A stretch of DNA of 64,000 nt from Erigeron canadensis (Eukaryota; Streptophyta; Magnoliopsida; Asterales; Asteraceae), in contig NC_057766.1 of the NCBI RefSeq assembly GCF_010389155.1, positions 34,915,516 through 34,979,515 of the forward strand, in the 5' to 3' direction. The stretch's first letter is position 1. Every line of letters begins with the position of its first letter. A program made the translations under genes and the position numbers. Below the pieces are notes generated by a model. It worked only from the letters and a program-made list of their open reading frames with translations. It had not been told where the DNA came from and did not search any database. Below are positions 33,582 through 46,787 of this stretch, in pieces.

Positions 33582-34555
33582 TATATATATATATATATTT
33601 GTTGCCGTTAAAATTATAGGTACATGTTGCATTATGAGTCGTGTTTATATTACCTTATATGTGATAGAGTATTGAGATGAAATATATGATGTATACACCA
33701 TTAATTTTTAACCGTACATCATCAAACATTATTAATACTGTAAAACGATACTAGCAAGAAGCAAGCAATATATGACAAGATTACAATAAAAGTGTCTATT
33801 AAAAAGAGAAAAACGAATTAGCCGAGGCATGTTTGCACTAATTATCCCAATCATATTCATTCTCCACCTTGTTGGTTCTGTTTTGAACCTTGTTGATGTG
33901 GCCTTTTTTTTAATTATTGGATTAGTGCATTAAATTATTTCAATGGCCATGGCAGGTGATGATGTCCTCTGAACCGAGTGTCCAAAGACTGCCTAGGAGG
34001 TCAATGGTACCCTCGAAGAATCTCTTTGACCTGAGCCAATTTCCACTCATATACTATTTTAAATTGTATTGGAATAGGCGCGATCTTTTAACTATTATCA
34101 ACTAATCCCTAAACATAGAACATGACTGTGAATTTCAACTAACCTCTCAAAAGTAGACCTATGACCTAAAACCAAATTAGGTACACAATAGAAAGAGTAG
34201 TCAATCAATATGTATACGAAGCATCACTCACGGAAAAACATAGTCAATCATGCTTTAAAGTCATGTGCATAATGCATCACAAGCATCACAAAAAGGTAGG
34301 AGTTACATTAATCCTTCTAAATTGTGTTCTTATCGTGTGTACATCTTTACTATGGATCATGTTCTCCGAGGCTAACGTTAGTGAGTTAACTAATATGACA
34401 GAGATCGGAGTATGGTTAAGTACGGCTAGATCGTTTAATTATGAACTCATTTTTCTTATAAGTGTGAAAATTTGTATTTATTACTTATTAAATCAATATT
34501 AAAATAATCTATCAGTATGAATGTGTGATCAAATTTAATTTCATATTTTAGAAAA
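33582..34555. other. intergenic, nothing recognised
   Basis: Non-coding. The open frame at 34,263-34,502 has one hydrophobic stretch (ILLNCVLIVCTSLLWIMF) but no family match, so it is not called as a gene. Confidence 0.4.
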
Positions 34556-34797
34556 GAGTTAATGACATAAATCGTCCCTGTGGTTTACCTAAATAGTCAC
34601 ATTTCGTCCTTTAAAATCAAAAACCTCAAGGACAGTCATTTATAGGAAGATAAGGTTCACGTTTGGTCCTTTGACTATTTGACTGCCAACTTCTCTCCGT
34701 TAAACCCCTCACGTGCCTCCCACGTGAGGGGTATTCTAGTCATTTCCACTCTAAAGGACGATATGTGACTATTTAACTCTTTACAAAAGCTTGATAT
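34556..34797. mobile_element. MITE with paired CACGTG palindrome, copy 1
   Basis: It starts AAGAGTTAATGACATAAATC and shares sequence, in inverse orientation, with 35,876-36,152. In the middle (34,705-34,731) an 11-bp arm CCCCTCACGTG, a 5-bp loop CCTCC and the inverse arm form a perfect hairpin that holds two CACGTG hexamers. The right terminus lacks part of the inverted repeat (GGTTTACCTAAATAG block) present in copy 2. No coding potential. Confidence 0.6.
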
Positions 34798-35700
34798 TTT
34801 TTCATCTTTTTGTTTCACTTACTTAAAACCTAGATATTCTAAAATTAAATACATATATACACATACATAAACACAATAATACATATATCTCTATTTGAAG
34901 ATCAATCTATCCAATTTCATTTATTCATTCAAATGAAATGGTTGCCATTAATCAAGGGTAGAGAACACAACAAAAAAAAATGAATGAATGAAGATGGGTA
35001 TACCACCACTTTTCTGCCAACCACCGCTCGGCTTTTTCAGGCCATCAGACCGTCAAATCTTTCAGGTCATCTGCTATATATATATATATATATATATATA
35101 AATGGTGATGACGGAGATGGGGAGGTCGGCGTTATGGTGATCGGATTTTATAGATATAGGTATAGATTTGGACTTAAATATCGATCGGGGGAGAGGTGCG
35201 GTGGTCGGATTAGATATATATGGATCCGGATATAAATGGTGACAACAAATTTTATAGATTTAGATACAGGCCAGCGGTGTGGTGCCCGACGGATATGCGA
35301 GCACAACAACATGTGGGTCTCCGTTTGCGGCTACCAGATATGGTGTGGAGGGTCGAGTAGGGGGTGACGTTGGTGGTGGTGATATATGGGTCTGACGGAG
35401 TTGGTGATGAGTAAGGCTGACGACGGCGGTGAATTGTGAGGTGCCAACGGTTTTTGGTGTGGTGGTGATTAGCAGTGGCGGTAGTGTGAGTCTTATATGG
35501 CAGGTGGTTTTCCAGTAGGGTGATGGAAGTGTGGGGTAGGTGTTGTTGATGTTGATGTCCGGCGTGTGATTTCCGGTAAGGTAGCCGGAAACTCCAAAAA
35601 CATTTTTAGAAAAAGGTACAAGATGTAACTTAGAGAGAGAGATAGAGAAAGAGAATGATAGAGAGAGAGTGACATAATGAGATATATGAAAATTTTAAAG

Positions 35701-35731
<31 letters not shown>

Positions 35732-35875
35732 CTTAGAAAGAAATAGATGCAGATGTATAGATATATCTATGTATGTGTATAAGAAGATGTGCTATAAAGA
35801 TTTAAAGGGATCCTGAAAATGAAGATAATGATTTATCTTTTTTTGTTATTTTTAAAAGAATTAATTACACTTGTT
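34798..35875. other. segment between inverted MITE copies, GTGG-rich
   Basis: This contains (AT)n tracts near 35,075-35,100 and 35,702-35,726, an AGAG-rich patch near 35,633-35,672 and a G-rich GTGGTGG/GGCGG section at about 35,270-35,570. Frames through it are low-complexity. It could be cargo carried between the two inverted copies. Confidence 0.4.
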
Positions 35876-36152
35876 GGTTTTTATAAATAGTTAATGACAT
35901 AATCATTCCTGTGGTTTACCTAAATAGACACATATCATCCTTTAGAGTGAAAATGGCTAAAATACCCCTCACGTGGGAGGCACGTGAGGGGTTTTACGGA
36001 AAGAAGTTGACGGTCAAATAGTCAAAAGACCAAACGTGAACCTTATCGTTTTATAAAGGTTGTCCTTGAGATTTTTGATTTTAAAGGATAAAAAATGACT
36101 ATTTAAATAAACCACAGAGACGATTTATGTCATTAACTCTTTACAAAATGTT
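35876..36152. mobile_element. MITE with paired CACGTG palindrome, copy 2 (inverted)
   Basis: Both of its own ends are inverted repeats of about 60 bp: left AGTTAATGACATAATCATTC and CTGTGGTTTACCTAAATAG, right the complementary form ending ATGTCATTAACTCTTTACA. The central hairpin (35,965-35,991) has the same 11-bp CCCCTCACGTG arms with loop GGAGG, the complement of the loop in copy 1. This confirms that the copies lie in opposite orientation. Confidence 0.7.
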
Positions 36153-38213
36153 AAGTTGAGTAAATATAAGTAAATATATGATAACACATGACAATGATCC
36201 ATGACTCATGTGGTAAGGCATGCATCCAGCTTTTACATACGAGACAGAGTTGAAATTTTTTTTCTTGGATTTGATCCATACGGTGAGGTTGGACTATCGT
36301 AGCTTTCGTCATTTGGTCACTTCAAAGTTTCTTGTTCGTGAAAAAAATCTAAATTTACATGACTCAAAGTCATAAATGCAATTCGCGAACTTAGATATAT
36401 ATTTTTTTTTCATTCGTAGCATTTATTACAACACTTTATTATGCCAACTATTCTTTAATTAAATATATTAGCACACTAGCACCATTTTAAAATCCGAAAA
36501 AGTCCATTTGACATTATTTAAAAAGTGAAATATGACAAATTATGAGAATTAAGTTGGTTGCTCTGTGCAGGGATGCTAATTAAATTTGTACAAGAGGACT
36601 GGCGACTAACTAGTTCGTTGATATTAAAGTAATTTTCTTTCGAATTGAAGTAACTTTCAATTTATATATATCTTTTTATAAATAAAACTTGTTTTCTTCA
36701 CAATATATTTAATATTACAACCAAAAGCATATATATGACTGTAGGAGTTTGTTGCTGTATGTTTATTTTATTTTTTATTACTAAAAAGTTGTGTAAAATG
36801 ACTAATCTAATCCCTCTATGTATTAAATAAATTTTGTAAAGTTGTTATAAAGTCAACATCCTTTTTCAATTCTTTACATTGACGGGGTATATTTTTATGT
36901 ATTTGTTGTCTAGTCTCAACGTACTCATAAAATATACCAAAAACAATAAAAATATTATAATGAACTATTTCACTGATTTAGTGATACTACTGTTGGTAGT
37001 ATTATTTTGTTGAGATTTTGGTTATTAATGTTTTGTGAATGAATGATAGCTGGTATGGGCGTATTGGTGTTTCATAAATATTTATGTAAACGGAACAATA
37101 AAAAATAAATAGGCAATGAAAATATATATCATATAATTCAGAAAGGCATGTGCGTATCAAGCTGTTATTCTCACATATCAACGTGCCACAAAAAAATGTG
37201 TGTCACGTGCCACTACTCCCATGTTATAAGAAGAGGCTGGCTGGCTTGCTCCTAAAGTTTTTTCTTCATTTTTTCATTCTTTTTAGAAAATGTAAATAAT
37301 TTTTCATTCAAGAAAATCTTGTTGAGATCGAGATTCAAACTACGTATAATTGAGATTACAACCATCGTGTATCACATATGGTTACATAGAACAATGTCAT
37401 AATTCTTATTATCGTGATTATGTCAATCCAGTTTTATAATTAGTACTGAGGATCAACAAGATCAAAATAATTATCGTATGTGAAATATACTATGTTATAT
37501 GTACATTCACAAATGTCATAAGGGACTTCCAAAGTTATATTAGTGTTTTAAGTATTTAAACAATTTGTTTGACAAGTTATATATAATGGTTCAAATCAAC
37601 AATATTTTATATAAAGCGTCAAGATAATGTGATAGATTTTATATCTAAACATAGATAATGACAACCAAATACTTACTTTAACTTTATATAATTTTCATGT
37701 ATATGTATTTCTGTGGGTTTTATTTAGCCATTTAGGCAATAAAGGAGCATGTTATGGTACACCTAGTTGTGTTTGTTTTTTTGCAATCATGGTGTTTGAT
37801 TGAGTGTATGAACTACACATATACTATAATAATAAATTCTAGAAAATATAATATGAGTATCCAATTAATGTCTAAATCTGCACACCCGATCCTAATGATA
37901 CAACTTTAGGTCCTTGAAAAAATATCTTTTAGATCTAACTTTTTGCGTCATCTAATAATTGGTATATTTTATATCTTATATATCTCACAAAACACATTAA
38001 ACTTGAAATCCAGATAGATGGTCGAAAACAATGTTGCACTACTAGTCTACTACCTACCTATTTTTGGAGGTATGAGCATTTGAAACATGACATAACATAT
38101 GAAAAGAATTGAAGCTACACTTTGTCAGGTTCCTTGATATGTTGGGCAGCTAAATTAAATATGAAATATGTGAAATCTTTTCGTCTATGGATGCAATTAC
38201 TAAGGGGCAAGGG
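36153..38213. other. intergenic, nothing recognised
   Basis: About 2 kb of AT-rich DNA with no sustained open frame or clear repeat ends. Confidence 0.45.
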
Positions 38214-38620
38214 TATAATCAGTTTGTTTTATCGGCAAGCATCGGCTAATCGGCTATACTATAGCAAATGCATCGGTTTGTATCGGCAAGTTTAATCGGC
38301 AAGCATTGGCAAGATATATCGGCTAGTTTTGGCCGATGAAAGTGGACGTTGGGCAAGGCCACGTGGTTAGTTTTAGCAGAAAAAGTGCAAGTGGCCAGGA
38401 GCTTGTCTTTTCTTATATGTATAGATGTCTATATATATAAAATTTATATATATATATATTTTAAGAAGAAGAAAGAACCGATAGGCAATTCGGCACCTTT
38501 TATCTCCTTACACCTTACATTTTGGCAATTATTGGTTTGTTTTTGGCATTGCCACGTGGCTATTTGTGATTAGCTGAAAATTTGTCAAAAATTGGCAAAT
38601 CGGCACCACACCCTTGCCCC
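38214..38620. mobile_element. TIR element with GGGGCAAGG ends, short copy (407 bp)
   Basis: The ends GGGGCAAGGGTAT and the inverse of GGGGCAAGGGTGT are flanked by the direct triplet TAA (38,211-38,213 and 38,621-38,623). It shares termini and ATCGGCAAG/GGCTAGTTTTGGC subterminal words with the 1.24-kb element at 19,499-20,739. TAA duplications fit the PIF/Harbinger superfamily. Internal sequence includes an AT microsatellite and no transposase. Confidence 0.65.
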
Positions 38621-38623
38621 TAA

Positions 38624-41600
38624 GGGGGGATGGCATCCCATCTCCCATTTCCTTTTTCACCACTCCCTTCTAACCAATTACCTTATGCCACCTCAACTCC
38701 ACCACTCACTCACCACTTATCCAAATTTTGTTGACATCCGACCACTCACTTCATCACTCACTACTATTTAAAAAAAGTAAACTTAAAATAAATAGAAAAA
38801 TGTACATCACAAGGAATCAATCATTGCTCAAATGGATGGTCGACCGCGTGGTCACACCACGCATTTCATACCACCACTCATTTTTCGTATGTTGGCGACG
38901 GTGTAGAGTGGTGGTGCCACATCCACCACGCATCCATATTGTGTCCGATGCCAACGTCCTAAGATATTATTTATTTTCCATACATATTATAAACGTCCTC
39001 AGAATGAGACTAGAGGGTAGAGTGGTGGACAATGGAAAGAAAACCATCACGTAAGAGAAGTGATTGGGGAAATTAGGTCAATAATCAACCATTGAACGAC
39101 AATCCAAAACGGGGTAAATAAAATGAAAACTATATATTATATATATAGTATTTATAATGAAAATCTTATGATGAAATTTCAAAGTTTGAAGTTTGCTAAG
39201 TAGTATTGTAATAACTTTTACTTTTTAATAACGCTATTATTTTATGTTTCTATGTTTGCATTTATGAATCGAACGATCGATTTGACCCATTTTGGCAATC
39301 GAGGGGGCACTTTATAATTATTGGAAAATATTTAATAAAATTCAATATATTCTTGATGTTAAAAAAAGTTTAATTCAATATAATAATAAAATCTATTGTG
39401 AGAACTTAATATTTGATTACAGTAGTAATTTGTTTGTTTATTTACAACAAAATATTAATGTTAACAAAAAAAATCCGATATTTACAAATACATCCATCAT
39501 TAAAATATGTTAAACTTATTTGTTATTTCAACTTTATATATTTTCATTAAATACAATAATACAAATTAAAAAGACACATTTTAATTATCTAAAATGGATA
39601 AATTACTGTTGTATTTACTTAATTTTAAATTTATTTTATATGATTATATCATTAAATTAATTATTTTGTATAATCTTAAAATGTAGAAATTATTTTTCAT
39701 AAATAATGACCATATTATTAAATTAAAGCTAAATTTTAAAATATTAAGAAAGGTAAATTAACAAATATTTATGACAAGGTCAATAATAATAAAAAAAAAA
39801 AACACGACGATGATCCATTTTAATAAAATAAAATCATAAGTTTACGTATTGGTATCCTATAATAAGTTACAATACAATCAATAAATAAAGGATAGATCTC
39901 AAAACTACAAGCTTGAAGAATACGTAAATAATAATATCACAATTAGTAAAAAAAGAATAAAAATCAAATAATTTGTACATACTATTATTTATGGTCTATT
40001 TCAACAATTATTAAGGGTATATTTTGACAACACAGTAAGATATGAGTATTTCTAAATTTATATAAAAGAGAAACTTTAATTCATAATTGGAGAAGTATCT
40101 GAAGTTCAACTTTTAATTAGAGTCATTAGATCAAATGATAACGTAATTAGATCAAATGATGATGTCATATACCTTATTTAACTTTTTTAGATTTAATTTA
40201 ATTTTAATAAATTTAAATTAGTATTATTTCCTTATTTAAGTTTGTAGACATTAATAATTAATTTTTTTAATGATATAATTATGAAAACTAATATTTTTAT
40301 ATTTTACATTTTATTTTTTATTTTTAAAATGAATTTTTAGTTTTTTTTACAATAAAGTTTCCTTTTTTAATGTAATACGTTTTTATTAAACTATATTTTT
40401 GTATAGGATTTTTTTTATCATGTAACAAATAAAATTTGGTTATAAGGATTTCTGTATAGGATTTTATCATATAACGTTTTTATTAGATCAATGTTTTGAA
40501 AACTGGACCGGATGTCAAACCGGTCTTCTTAATAAAAAGATAAAAAACAAATATGAAGTCTATAGTAATGTATCACAGTTATATATCAGAAAAATCGTTG
40601 TATAAAAATTGCAATTATATTATGCATAATTTTAACTTATTAGATTAACACAACATGCGATATGTAGATTGGTAATTAAGTTGCTTTGTAAATTTAGTGT
40701 ATAATTAAATTATTCAAGCAAAACGTTAAAGCAGAAGTACAATGACAATGTAGACATATCCAGATTAATGAAAGACATCCAAAGAAATGAAAACCTTACT
40801 TAGCGAGACCTCTAATAGATCATGTATCCATTTTTCAACTGTCTGTTCACTATTAAGCGGAATCTAAACGACCTCTAATGTAACTTCATGTTTTTAGTGG
40901 TTTAATTCTTACTTGTTTAAATATATGTCAACTTATAATATTATAAAAATTTAAGATGTAATTAATTATATATGTTTTTCGCGTATTATGTGGATAATAA
41001 TCTAGTTAATATTATCATTCAATAAATATGAAATAATTAATTTTGATTTAATAATCATAAATTAAAGATATAATTCTTTCACTATAATTAATCTATAAAA
41101 AACATCCAAAATAAATCAAAAAATCTTTAGATTGATTTTATTGATCATAAATTAAAGATAGAATTCTTTCACTATAATTAATCTATAAAAACCATCCAAA
41201 ATAAATCAAAATCATTATACTAAAATAACAAATATTGTCGTCATGTTGATACCTTGTATATATAAGTATCAATCAATTGATAATTGATAAATTAGATAAT
41301 AACTAAATATTAATATACATATGGAAATTGAAAAGAACACAATGTATGTAATTCTTTAAGTTTACCATAGCTGAAGGACTAATGTTGTATTACTTAAAAA
41401 TAAATTTGGTAATGCTACAATTATTTTGATCTAAAGGTTGTGATTAAAAGTTTGAACTCATCTAACGGTCTTTTTTTTATAAAAGAATTTAGGACCTTGT
41501 TATATATATATTGGTAGATTGTATCTAGGGAAATAAAAGTGTAGATAGAGGGGTTTTTTTTTAACAGAATATACGTTTAATTACATAATAATTGAAATTG

Positions 41601-43885
41601 AGAAGTAGAGATGAAAAAAGATAACGACAAATCTAATGAAGGTAAAAAAAACCTATAAACTAGCTAGTGTTGCAAAAAAAAAATTTTTTTAAAGGTAACA
41701 ACAGATAAATAGTTAACACTTTCCATGCGTATGCGTCCATGTCTTTTTAACTCCTGACAATGTTATAAAAGGTTTGCTCCTCACATATTACTTAAGTATA
41801 ACATTACTAAAATTCTTTCACCATATTTACATGTGATAAAATTCAAACTTAAAACCTTTATTAAAAAAATCCTTATAGTGGAAAACCTTGCAATTGAGAT
41901 CTTGTACTTAATCATGTGTGTTGGGTACAACTTCCAATGAGACAACTCATTTGATTAATCTATTATGCTACCCTGTCGGTGTACATTAAGTCGATAAAAG
42001 AACGGGTATATTTCTAGGATAAAATCTAATGACTTATTGTAAGTTATGTAGCATAACTTGTAACAATAACCTAGAAGAGTTGTCACATACTCACATTGGT
42101 GAGTGACTTGTCAAGTGTCGGTGGCTTTTCACAAGTCGTCTTCTCGATTTATTTTTTTTAGGACACAAATCCCACTTTAATTAATGTATCTTCCGGTTTA
42201 TATATTCTTAGGCATGAATTTTATTTTGATTTCTTTTTCTTTTAACAGCGTTCTTAGTTTTTTTTTTTAGCTAGACATAAGTATCAAATAATGAAAGAAA
42301 CGGAAAAAAGGATCTTAAATATTGACGTCAACGATGTGAAAAGGATTATGTACAATATCATAAGATTCATGTGATATAGAGATAGAAAAAATAAATAAAA
42401 AAACTTAGACGGGATGAGCATATGACCCGAAAACTCACAATTTGGCCCAGACCTGCCATAACCAACCCGTCCGATAAGTTAACGGTTCGGTTCATGGGTT
42501 TGATTTTGTTGATACGTCGGTCGGGGCAGGTTTTAACAAGTGAAGAAAAAAGATTCTCTTAAACATGAGAACCGAACCGAACTCGCTAAAACCCGACCCC
42601 ACATGCCCGAAGAGGTAACGACCAAATCATGAGTCGATTTTGTTGTTTTTTCGTATCACAGGTTTGCACGGATCGGGCTGGTTCAGGTCAGGTTTAACCC
42701 GTACGCATGCCTAAATGAAAGATATCTAACCTAGATGGGACGAGTAAATTAATAAAAGTTATCTTTTAAACGAAAGAATAATAAATTACAACAATTTGTT
42801 CAAATGTAAAGATAATAATAGCGAAAATTAAAATAATCGAACATAGATTGATTGCTACTTTAATAAAACCCTCTAATCATATGTCTTGAAATTTTTAAAA
42901 ACAAATACTTTAATTAAATTTTTAACTCGTATTCCTTGAGTAGTAAATTGAACTCGAAAAACATCATGTGTGGTTTAGTCATATATATGCATTTAAGTTA
43001 ATTAAGTGCTTAAAATTTTTTGTTTAGTAGCGCTCTTGTGTTGTACAGTATATATACTAGATTTTATGTCCGTGTCAAATATACGGGCTTACGACATTAG
43101 TAATATTATCTATATATTAAAATTTGAGCTTTATATTGATATATTTTTCATAAATTTGTCATTGAAGTTATTTACTTTCGATGTTTCACGATATTTAAAT
43201 ATTACAAAATCATAATATGTTCATTGAAACTGTTCACTGTAACATATTTAGTAATATTTAAATATTAAAAAAAAATTATTAGTATTCATAAATTTTAAAA
43301 TATACAAAATAAATATATATTTTATTGAAGAGATATTTATCCTTTTCTAATATATTAATATTACTAGCTAATTAATCCGGGTTCAACCCGGACCGCTTAA
43401 TTAAAAAGTTAAACCAAAAAGTATATAGAAATATGTATGTAATTTGTTGTCGATACATTATAATTTGATATTGAGATAGTAAGATCTTGTAAAGATTAAC
43501 ATTAATATATAAAACCTGATTAAGGTGATGAAAAAGTAAAAGAACTACGATAAATCAATAGTAGATATAGATTTAAAAATAAAGAGTTAAGATAAAATCG
43601 ATCATTTTTCATATTAATTAAATACAATTTAAGGTTAGACAAATAAAATGAAAAAAAAAAAGATGACATAGGGCCTAATAGAAAATATATTAAAACAAAA
43701 TAAAAAATGATTATGACATCATATATGTAAAAAAAAAGTTTAGAAAAAAATGTTGGCATGCCATATATGAAAAAAACTTCTAAAAACAATTTTGTTTTAT
43801 TTATATAAGAGATATTATAGATATATATAGGTAGTCGATCGAGATTCTTAGTCCATGGTAATCATTTAATCTTTTTATTTATATA
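38624..43885. other. long AT-rich intergenic stretch
   Basis: No gene is supported over 5.2 kb. Short Helitron-like pieces may be present: an end-like TTCGCGTATTATGTGGATAA then CTAGT near 40,978, an ACTAGATTTTATGTCCGTG motif near 43,057, and a CCGGGTTCAACCCGG hairpin near 43,377. GC-richer ACCCG words at 42,420-42,710 recall the 32,396 MITE. Open frames are AT-rich and unrecognised. Confidence 0.4.
41036..41213. repeat. tandem duplication, period 90 bp
   Basis: The unit containing ATCATAAATTAAAGATA, AATTCTTTCACTATAATTAA and ATCCAAAATAAATCAAA occurs twice, with matching blocks starting at 41,054 and 41,144. Only a few mismatches separate the copies, so the duplication looks fairly recent. Confidence 0.8.
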
Positions 43886-44139
43886 CTTCCTCCGTTACAT
43901 ATTAAATGTCCAATTTTGACTTGTCAAGTCTTCTGCTTGCAATTTTGACCATAAATATCTTTTTTGTGCTATATAGTAGTTTACGAAAGTTATATCAATG
44001 AAAAGTATATTGAAAACTCAATCCGTCCATATATTTTATATGAAGTGTTGTATAATATAGACAAATATTTTCACGGTCAAAGTTTAAAACAAAAGACTTG
44101 ACAAGTCAAAATTGAGCATTTAATATGGGACGGAGGGAG
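43886..44139. mobile_element. Stowaway-like MITE, copy 1 (254 bp)
   Basis: It begins CTTCCTCCGTTACATATTAA and ends with the inverse of CTCCCTCCGTCCCATATTAA. TA lies on both sides (43,884-43,885 and 44,140-44,141), matching the TA target of Tc1/mariner-derived Stowaway MITEs. The inverted repeats extend to about 45 bp through the AATTTTGACTTGTCAAGTC block. Confidence 0.9.
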
Positions 44140-44141
44140 TA

Positions 44142-46069
44142 ATAAAAAGTCAATAAAAGTCAAAATTAAAAATTTGAAGAAATCGAGAGATTTGATTGGT
44201 TAATAAGTTATTAGAGCAACTGTGTTTTTGTTTAATAAAAGACGTAGATTCCGTTAATTTATTTAAGTTGTCGATCTTTTAAGAAATTAATGTATTGTCT
44301 TAATTAACGTTTTTATTTACACCCCTTATAATACAAACTAAAAATTTATTTTAAGAAATTTAAGCAATTTTTCTAATATCCCATATTGCCCATAATTCAC
44401 ACATTACTTATAATTCTATATCTCTAAACATAATCAGACAAATATCTTACCAAGATCTAACACACAATCACTTTTTTCTCTTCTTTCTATTTACACACAC
44501 GCATATCAATTCATCCCCCACTGTTTTGTATTATCATCACCGTTTAACTGCCATAACGCGCAGACACCAACCTCGTTAGATAATATAAATGTTAAACATC
44601 ATTTGCGCGTGCTACATATGCTTGTTATTTTTTTTAATACTATATACGTTCACCTTTAAATATCTCTTGTTCTATCAAAGTCAATACAAAGTTCAAATTT
44701 TCTAGTGTGTTTCGGTTAAATTTAATTGGGTATATCATCCATTTGATTCATGTATACAAAACAATGTGTTTAAAAAATACGTATGTTTGTTGATGCTTCA
44801 TGTTCATGGTGAGTATCAGTGGGGTATGCCAATAAATAAATAGATATATGTCGGTTTTAACAATCATCGTCCCTAGCAAACTATCAAACAACTCCAGCGA
44901 ACAAAAACAAAACAAAACAAAACAAATATTACTTGTGTCAAATATTACCGAGGAATGTAAAACGAGCTAGGTTCCTGATTGATTTTTTTAAAAATTGATT
45001 TAATATAAACAAAGACTTCGTTTAACTTCTTTTAATTGTTTACATATATGTAGTTTGGCAAAGAAGTATGATATTGTGGCAATGATGAATATATATCATA
45101 GACTAGATTAGTAAACCCCTTATTACGCACGTATATGTCATGTAATCCAATAGTAAAAAAGAAAATTTAAATATGAATGATTATTAACATTTAAAATCTT
45201 TAAAGTAAATATATAATCAAATTAAAGAATAGAAAATCAAAGTTTAATTATATATGATGTCATAAATTATAACTTAAATAAAAATAAATAATTACTAAGT
45301 AAATGTCTAATAATGACAAATAACTTTTTCCTTAATGATAATCATGTCATAATGTCATCACAAATTTTTTTATTTATATAGGAGATTCGTAAAAAAATAT
45401 ACCGGTTATATAGAATATATGTCATGTATATCATAATCACAATTAAAATTTTTATTTCACATAATGTTTAAGTTTGGTTAACAAAATGTAAGGATTCATA
45501 TACACATAAATTGAAACACACACACAAAAAAATTGTGTCTTTTTAATTACTGATATAATTAATTTTAATGCTTTTATAGCATTCCTATTAAACTAAAAAT
45601 CATTGCTAACACTATTAAATGTTATAACCAAAATATCTATAAGAATGTGTTGCTAAAAATAGTAAACATGTACTTATAAATGAAAGTTAATTGAGTATAA
45701 TTTTAAAAATACAAATGTTAAGTATGGTTTTAAAGATTCTAGAAAGATAGTAGTGTGGTTATTTACATAACAGGAATTTTCAATTAATGAAATAGTTTAG
45801 TTATTTTAAAGGTTGAAAGATGTATGTTGTATAAAATTTTATTAAGGGTATAAAGATATAATAAATATTTTCAATGGAGATAGTTAAATTAATAAATAAA
45901 CGAAAAAAGGTGGTTTATGTATTTTAAAGGCCAAAAGTCAAAATAAGAAAAAGGTAATTTATTTTATATAGAAGAAAGAATATATTTAGTTTGTTTAAAT
46001 AAAACTTAATGGTTTTGCGTATAAACTGTATATTCTAATTTGTTGGAAATAACTAGATAAATACGGTGC
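44142..46069. other. intergenic, AT-rich, nothing recognised
   Basis: No convincing gene or repeat boundary was found. Confidence 0.45.
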
Positions 46070-46430
46070 CACTACCAATATACAATTACTTATATTTTTA
46101 ATTAATGTGAATAAATTATGAATATTTATCACATTTTTAAGTGTGTAAAACTATATTTCATTAAAAGTGAGTACAATACAATTATTTATATTTTTAATTA
46201 GTGTGAACAAATTATGAATATTTGTTACATTTTTAAGTGTGTAAAACTATATTTCACTAAAAGTGAGTACAAATTTATTCACTCTAAAAATATGAAGTTC
46301 TAAAAATACACAATTTAGCGAAGATTTTAAAACCTCACACTTTTTAGTATGGATGAATTTCTACACAATTTTAGTTCAATATAATTTTACACATAAAAAA
46401 GCATGACAAATTTTGTCATTCATTCATGAT
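46070..46430. mobile_element. decayed CACTA-like MITE with internal duplication
   Basis: It starts CACTACCAATATAC and shares CACACTTTTTAGT, TCTACACA and TTTTAGTTC blocks with the CACTA MITE at 918-1227. A 96-bp segment is repeated in tandem (matching blocks begin at 46,081 and 46,177). The right terminus and target duplication are not recognisable. Confidence 0.45.
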
Positions 46431-46787
46431 AATAAATAATTAAAAGTGTGTGAATTTCCAATTTAGAAGACAAAAACAATAGATATATTAATAGCTTAAG
46501 TAACCATTTATAGTACTAACTGTCTATTGAATTTAATAGACTAAAAATAGTAAATACGACTAATTTAATATTTTGGAGAAATTTTTTTGACTGAATCACA
46601 TGAGAAAAGAGAACAAGTGAACCTCATTCGCCTTGTAATCACTAAAGGTGCTATAACAATGTGCGATTATAGATAATGTGTTTTGTCGATATTAGATTGA
46701 TTTATACTGCGTCGAAATATTTTGTAGACACAAACTCGTATGTGGCAACGCCCCCATTACAACATAATGGGAGCCTAGCCATAGTAG

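Noticed and set aside
34263..34502. Possible small membrane protein
   Set aside because: It has one hydrophobic run only, with no splice partner, no family similarity and no promoter signal. A chance open frame is more likely.
43006..43215. Plus-strand frame of 69 codons
   Set aside because: It is AT-rich with hydrophobic composition typical of random open frames in this region. It overlaps a possible Helitron end motif and has no family match.
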